A stretch of DNA of 64,000 nucleotides. It comes from Streptomyces purpureus (GTDB lineage Bacteria > Actinomycetota > Actinomycetes > Streptomycetales > Streptomycetaceae). Location: the NCBI RefSeq assembly GCF_014648195.1, contig NZ_BMQQ01000002.1, positions 296,564 through 360,563 on the forward strand, written 5' to 3'. The notes under the pieces are model-generated. The model did not search any database. It was given only the letters and a program-made list of their open reading frames with translations, and was not told where the DNA came from. Positions 59,757 to 64,000 of the stretch are shown in pieces (position 1 is the stretch's first letter; the number at the start of each line of letters is the position of its first letter). A program made the translations under genes and the position numbers.

Positions 59757-62700
59757 TCACCGTGCAGAATCCGGCACGTTCATGAGAGCGAAGAGCTCCC
59801 CCGCGGCCGAGCGGTGCTGCCGGGCCACCTGCGGAAGTCCCTGAGCCTCGGTGGTACGGGCGAGACCCCACAGCGCGCTCGCCTCGTCGTAGCGCAGCTC
59901 CATACGGCAGGCGATCTCGTGGGCCAGGAGCTGCTGAGCCTGTGCGCTGTCCAGGTCCCCCTGCGCGTACAGCACGCGCCCGACCGAGAGGTGTACGGCG
60001 GCACGGTGGATGTCGTCGGTGCTGCTGGCGGCCTTGACGAGCGCGTGTCCCGCACTGTCCGCCGCCTCGTCCAGCTCACCGAGGCGCACCAGCACGTCGG
60101 CTCTGCGGGCGAGGACCAGCGGCAGCACGGAGGGCATGCTCATGCGCTGACACCGCTCCAGCGCCGCGTCGGCCCGGGCGAGCGCCTCTTCGAAGCGGCC
60201 CAGTCCTTCGATCGCCTGCGAGAGATTACTCAGCGCGTCCACGGAGAGCTGGATCTCCTTGATCGAGTCGAAGATGGCCACCGCCCGCTCCGCCGACTCG
60301 ACGGCCTCCTCGAACCGCCCCAGCCGCACCTGGATCAGGCTCAGCGTGCTCAACGACGAGCCGTCGAGCCGGGTAAAGCCGAGTTCCTGCGCGACCGCGT
60401 TGGCCTCCTGACACAGCCGCAGCGCGCGCTCCAGCTCCCCCATGCTGTTGTACGCCTGTCCCAGCCGGGCCCGGCACTCCGCCTCGCTGTGCACGTCCTC
60501 CATCAGCCGGGACAGCTCGACGGCCTCCTCCAGCCGGTCGACCGCGTCGCGCAACTGCCCCAGCCGCCACTTGCCCATGGCCAGGTTCATCAGATTCAGC
60601 CGGGTCAGGGAGCGGTCTCCGAGCTGCCGTGACGCGCTGACGCCTTTCTCCAGAGCCACGTTGGCACTGGCGTCGTAGCCGCGAATGCTGGAGTGGAAGC
60701 CCAACTCACGAGGCAGCCGTGCGGCATGCCACAGCAGTCCCGCGTCGTATGCGGCGTCCACCGCCGCCAGCAGGCTCTCGCGATGCTGGTCGAGCCACTG
60801 GAGCGCCTTCTCCTTGCGGTCGAATTCGTCACGGACCCGGCCTTCTCCGCCGTCCTCCCCGAAGCGGCGCCGTCCGGGGAACAGCGTGTCGCAGGCACGT
60901 TCCGCCGTGCTCAAGTAGTGATCCAGCAGTCGCCGCACCGCCTGCCCGTCCTCCGGCGCCCGCTGCCCCTGCGCGACACGTTGCACGAAGCTGCGCACCA
61001 GATCGTGCAAGGCGTACACCCCCGGCTCCCGGGCCTCCAAGAGCCGTACGTCGACAAGTTCTTCGAGCACGTCCTCGGCCGTCATGACATCGGTGTCCAG
61101 CAGCGCGGCGGCTTCCTCGGTGTCCAGATAGCGTCCGGGGTGGTGTCCCAGAAGCCGGAAGGCAGTCCGCTGGTCGGGTGGCATGGACTGGTACGACAGC
61201 AGCAGCGCGCCCGCGACTCCGCGGCCCTCGCTGGTGAGCTCGTCCAGGCGCCGGTCGTGGTCCCGCAGCCGTTCGACGAGTCGCTGGACGGTCCAGTGGG
61301 GACGGTTCGCCAGCCGGGCGGCGGCGATCCTGACCGCCAGCGGGAGTCCTCCGCACAGCCGCAGCAGCTCACGGGCCGCCTCCGGCTCCTTCGCCACGCG
61401 CGCGGCGCCCAGGGTGTTGCGCAGGAGCTGGTGGCTGTCCAGCTCCGGAAGGGCGCCCACGGAGTGCCACTCCACACCGTCCAGTCCGGTCAGCCGTGGG
61501 CGGCTGGTGATCAGGACCAGGCTGTCGGACGAGGCGGGGATCAGCTCCCGCACCTGCTCCGAGGCGGCGGCGTTGTCCAGCACCAGGAGCATGCGACGGC
61601 CTCGCATGTAGGACTGCCACCGCGCGGCACGTCCCGCCGGCACCGTGGGTATCTCGTCGCTGGGGGTGCCGGCTGCGGCGAGCAGGTCTCCTTGCGCCTG
61701 GAACGCGCTGAGCGGCGTCTGGCCGGGGGTGAAGCCGTGCAGGTCGATGAAGAGGCTGCCGTGCGGATACCGCTCGGCGAGCTGATGGGCGGCCCGGACG
61801 GCGAGGGCCGTCTTGCCGCCACCGCCCATGCCGTCGAGTGCCAGGACCGTCGGCGCGCCCTCCGGGGTCCGTCTGGCCGCTTCGCAGATCCACTCCAGCT
61901 CGGAGCTGCGGCCGGAGAAGTCGGGCACGTCGAACGGCAGCGCGTGCGGAGCCTCGGTCACCTGGCGCGCGACACGGGACACGGCGCGTTCCGGGCGGGT
62001 GAGCGAAGGGTCCTGGCGCAGGATGCGTTCGTGCAGTCCGGTCAGATCGACGCCGGGATCGATGCCGAGTTCGTCCGCGAGGTAGCTTCGGGCGCGGACG
62101 AACTCGTCCAGTGCGGCGGCCTGTTGCCCGGAGTGGTAGAGGGCGAGCATCAGCCGGCTGCGCAGGGTCTCGCGCAGCGGGTGCTCGTCGACGAGCACCC
62201 GCAGCTCACCGGTGATCTCGGCGGCCTCGCCCGCGTCGATGCGCAGGTCGTAGAGCTGCTCGGCAGCGGTGAGCCGTTGCTCCTCCAGAGCGGTCGAGGC
62301 GGCGTCGACCACACGGCCGCCGGAACCGGCCAGCACCGGCCCCCGCCACAGGGCCAGCGCCTCACGTAACTGTGCGGCGGCCCGCTGCGTCTCCCCCGCG
62401 TCCAGTGACGCCCTGGCCTGTTGCAGCAGTACCTGGTAGCGCAGCAGATCAAGCTGCTCGGTGTCCACGACCGCGCGGTAGCCGGGCCCGTCGGTGACGA
62501 TGATGTCGGGACCGCACGGAAGGCGGCTGCGCAGCTTGGCGACCGTCTTTCGCACCTGATGCTCGGCGCTGCCCGGCGGCTCTTCGTTCCATGCCGCCGC
62601 CACCAGACGGGAGACGGGGACGACGCGTCCGGCCTCCAGAAGCAGCATCACGAGAACGCGACCTTGGAGAGCTCCGTTGACCGATATGCGTTCGCTGCCG

Positions 62701-62786
62701 CAGCGGACTTCCAGAGATCCCAGAACCGCGAATTGTGGTCTGGGACTTGTGTGGTCCTGATTATGGCTTGATATCGCAGCCCTCAC
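59757..62786 (-). CDS. AfsR-like SARP transcriptional activator with NB-ARC and TPR domains
   Basis: 1009 residues. N-terminal OmpR-like winged helix (FAVLGSLEVRCGSERISVNG, LVMLLLEAGRVVPVSRLVAA), bacterial transcriptional activation domain to about residue 260, NB-ARC ATPase with P-loop ALDGMGGGGKTALAVRAAHQ and LLVLDNAAASEQ, then about eight TPR repeats (AECRARLGQAYNSMGELERA and similar). GTG 62786 is chosen because GGGGGAGG lies 5 bases upstream; the longer frame to 62867 has no good site. It is the best candidate for the pathway activator of the six-box regulon. Confidence 0.9.
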   Translation of the reverse strand: MRAAISSHNQDHTSPRPQFAVLGSLEVRCGSERISVNGALQGRVLVMLLLEAGRVVPVSRLVAAAWNEEPPGSAEHQVRKTVAKLRSRLPCGPDIIVTDGPGYRAVVDTEQLDLLRYQVLLQQARASLDAGETQRAAAQLREALALWRGPVLAGSGGRVVDAASTALEEQRLTAAEQLYDLRIDAGEAAEITGELRVLVDEHPLRETLRSRLMLALYHSGQQAAALDEFVRARSYLADELGIDPGVDLTGLHERILRQDPSLTRPERAVSRVARQVTEAPHALPFDVPDFSGRSSELEWICEAARRTPEGAPTVLALDGMGGGGKTALAVRAAHQLAERYPHGSLFIDLHGFTPGQTPLSAFQAQGDLLAAAGTPSDEIPTVPAGRAARWQSYMRGRRMLLVLDNAAASEQVRELIPASSDSLVLITSRPRLTGLDGVEWHSVGALPELDSHQLLRNTLGAARVAKEPEAARELLRLCGGLPLAVRIAAARLANRPHWTVQRLVERLRDHDRRLDELTSEGRGVAGALLLSYQSMPPDQRTAFRLLGHHPGRYLDTEEAAALLDTDVMTAEDVLEELVDVRLLEAREPGVYALHDLVRSFVQRVAQGQRAPEDGQAVRRLLDHYLSTAERACDTLFPGRRRFGEDGGEGRVRDEFDRKEKALQWLDQHRESLLAAVDAAYDAGLLWHAARLPRELGFHSSIRGYDASANVALEKGVSASRQLGDRSLTRLNLMNLAMGKWRLGQLRDAVDRLEEAVELSRLMEDVHSEAECRARLGQAYNSMGELERALRLCQEANAVAQELGFTRLDGSSLSTLSLIQVRLGRFEEAVESAERAVAIFDSIKEIQLSVDALSNLSQAIEGLGRFEEALARADAALERCQRMSMPSVLPLVLARRADVLVRLGELDEAADSAGHALVKAASSTDDIHRAAVHLSVGRVLYAQGDLDSAQAQQLLAHEIACRMELRYDEASALWGLARTTEAQGLPQVARQHRSAAGELFALMNVPDSAR

Positions 62787-62934
62787 CTGATCCTCCCCCG
62801 CCAGCGATGAGATGGACACACACCACTGCGAGAGTAGGTCATCTCGTGCAGCACAGGCACCAGGCATGCTCAGTCACGCGTACCGCCCCCGGTCTCTTAC
62901 CAGTTCCAGACCGAACATATCCACCAGGAGCACG

Positions 62935-63960
62935 TCATCGGGCGGTTAGCCGGATATCGGCGACAAGGTCCTGTCGCGCTTTGGCGACTCGTTCGCGGGT
63001 GAGTTCCGGTGTGGCCCCCTCGACCACCACGTAGGCGCGACGGGCGCGCGGATCGCCGACGGGGGCGATCCAGTCGCCGACGGTGTAGGGGAATCGGGCG
63101 CCGCACACCCACGGGGTCACGGCGATGTCCTCCGTGCCGGTGTACGTCTCCAGCCGCCCCTCGGGCAGCAGGAAGAAGCCGACCTCGGCATACCGGGAAG
63201 GGCTCGGCACGACGGGGCGGTCCCCTCGAAGGGCCGTGAACACCGCCGCCTCCAGGTCGAACCCGCGCGCGATCTCGATGAGCAGGGGGATTCGGTCGGC
63301 GCCCGGACGCGCGCGGCAGGACACGATCCGGGGCCCGGCGGGCAGCAGCGCCACCTGCGTGCTGGCCAGGCCGAAGCGGTATCCGCACGCCGTCAGCCGC
63401 TCGTCGACCACTGCCTCGATGATCTCTTGCTCGTCGTCGGCCAGAGGCGCCGGATGGAGATGGCCCGTGACGAGGAAGTGCGGTGGCCCTGTGGTGCGTT
63501 CGGCCGTCATGCCCACGACATGATGGGCCCCGTCCAGGGTCAGCGTCTCGACGCTCACCCGGGGGGCCTCGGCAGGGGCCCAGTCGTCCCGTTCGCAGAC
63601 CTGGAACCGTTCGTACACCGCCGGAGGGTTCGGGGACAGGCCCAGCCGCCATGCCTCCCGGACCACCGGCAGGACGGAACCGCCGTGTCCGCAGTGCAGC
63701 ACGGTGTCGATGCCATGGCGCCCAGCGGTCCGCGCGACGGCATCACGCAGCCCGGCCTCGTCGGCAAAGTCGGTCAGCAGCAGCTGCTCGGAGACCTCTT
63801 CGATGCGTGGCTCGAAGTCGACCTCCAGCTGCGACGGATCCCAGACCGACCAGATGCGGAACCCCAAGTCAGCGCCCTTCCGCACAAGTTGATGACTTGG
63901 CATGATCAGGAGCAGCCTGAACTGCGATTTCCGCGCGGAGTATGCACACATACACGCCAC
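62935..63960 (-). CDS. Shortened ATP-grasp-family protein
   Basis: About 341 residues. LLLIMPSHQLVRKGADLGFR and GHGGSVLPVVREAWRLGLSP with NPPAVYERF match the pre-ATP-grasp domain of biotin-carboxylase-like ligases, and SVETLTLDGAHHVVGMTAER with RIPLLIEIARGFDLEAAVF matches their C-terminal lobe. The nucleotide-binding segment of about 80 residues that should lie between is missing, and the text passes from NPPAVYERF to WAPAEAPRVSVETL with no gap in the frame. The start is uncertain (ATG 63960, 63951 or 63903); the family pattern R-L-L-L-I-M-P-S argues against 63903. It is the last gene before the right edge. Confidence 0.65.
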   Translation of the reverse strand: MACMCAYSARKSQFRLLLIMPSHQLVRKGADLGFRIWSVWDPSQLEVDFEPRIEEVSEQLLLTDFADEAGLRDAVARTAGRHGIDTVLHCGHGGSVLPVVREAWRLGLSPNPPAVYERFQVCERDDWAPAEAPRVSVETLTLDGAHHVVGMTAERTTGPPHFLVTGHLHPAPLADDEQEIIEAVVDERLTACGYRFGLASTQVALLPAGPRIVSCRARPGADRIPLLIEIARGFDLEAAVFTALRGDRPVVPSPSRYAEVGFFLLPEGRLETYTGTEDIAVTPWVCGARFPYTVGDWIAPVGDPRARRAYVVVEGATPELTRERVAKARQDLVADIRLTAR

Positions 63961-64000
63961 TGTGTACGGCGGTCTTCCCGCCCGGTTCCCCTTCCCTTCC

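Noticed and set aside
19232..62786. Calling the cluster azinomycin
   Set aside because: No iterative type I PKS for the naphthoate unit is present, and the leuA and diiron-oxygenase operons are not part of the azinomycin gene set as I know it.
1..64000. CRISPR arrays, tRNA or rRNA genes, transposases, attachment sites
   Set aside because: No regularly spaced repeats, no cloverleaf-like conserved tRNA ends, and no DDE or recombinase motifs were seen in any convincing frame.

Overview
The window is high-GC DNA with the codon use, gene density and family content of a Streptomyces (or close actinomycete) chromosome: AfsR-type SARP regulator, actIII-type ketoreductase, SpoIIE-type phosphatase, DmdR/IdeR-type iron boxes, many GTG starts and many 4-bp ATGA/GTGA gene overlaps. 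No rRNA, tRNA, CRISPR array or insertion sequence was seen. All function calls rest on reading motifs by eye; nothing was searched.

Layout. (1) 1-3.95 kb: right-hand edge of what is probably an aromatic polyketide locus. A MarR gene faces a translationally coupled minus-strand operon (PPTase, small darcynin-like protein, FMN reductase, FAD hydroxylase running off the left end), and there is an actIII-type ketoreductase behind an unusual promoter with an attenuator-like hairpin. (2) 4.2-19 kb: general or accessory genes. These are a PAS-SpoIIE phosphatase, an Orn/Lys/Arg decarboxylase, an Fbp-type iron ABC operon divergent from an iron-box-controlled adenylation-PCP-acyltransferase fusion, an NRPS gene cut off early in its adenylation domain, an alpha/beta hydrolase, an MFS/LysR pair and a decayed HATPase fragment.

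(3) 19.2-62.8 kb: a large biosynthetic gene cluster built around a LysW-type amino-group carrier protein of only 59 residues (44182-44361). ArgB/LysZ, ArgC/LysY, LysX, two half-transketolases, a DegT aminotransferase, a class III aminotransferase, an SDR and a LysK-type peptidase form the set known from Streptomyces amino-group-carrier pathways that make 2,6-diamino-5,7-dihydroxyheptanoate (vazabitide, azinomycin, ficellomycin family). CysC/CysD/CysN supply PAPS, a small sulfotransferase would use it, and two adjacent orphan proteins (350 and about 198 aa) are candidates for the AziU3/AziU2-like complex that closes an aziridine by sulfate elimination. I infer a 1-azabicyclo[3.1.0]hexane-type amino acid as the core product.

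Around that core lie modules not needed for it: an aminoacyl-tRNA-synthetase-like ligase with a carrier protein, a PPTase and an AurF-like diiron oxygenase; a long operon of leuA, MaoC, a metal-ligand-less IPNS-like protein, a CitE-like lyase, an orphan protein, an alpha-oxoamine-synthase-like PLP enzyme, an ornithine-cyclodeaminase-like protein and a permuted ATP-grasp; and a C-A-T-TE NRPS whose condensation domain lacks the catalytic histidines, followed by two paired acyl-CoA-dehydrogenase-like proteins. Six promoters carry the same 31-bp palindrome (GCGTCC-N19-GGACGC type) at a fixed 19-20 bp from a -10 hexamer, so the cluster looks like one regulon. The promoter cassettes seem to have spread by duplication: one copy still carries a dead 108-bp fragment of lysX coding sequence. 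A NarL-type response regulator, an AfsR-type SARP and a shortened ATP-grasp protein lie at the right end.
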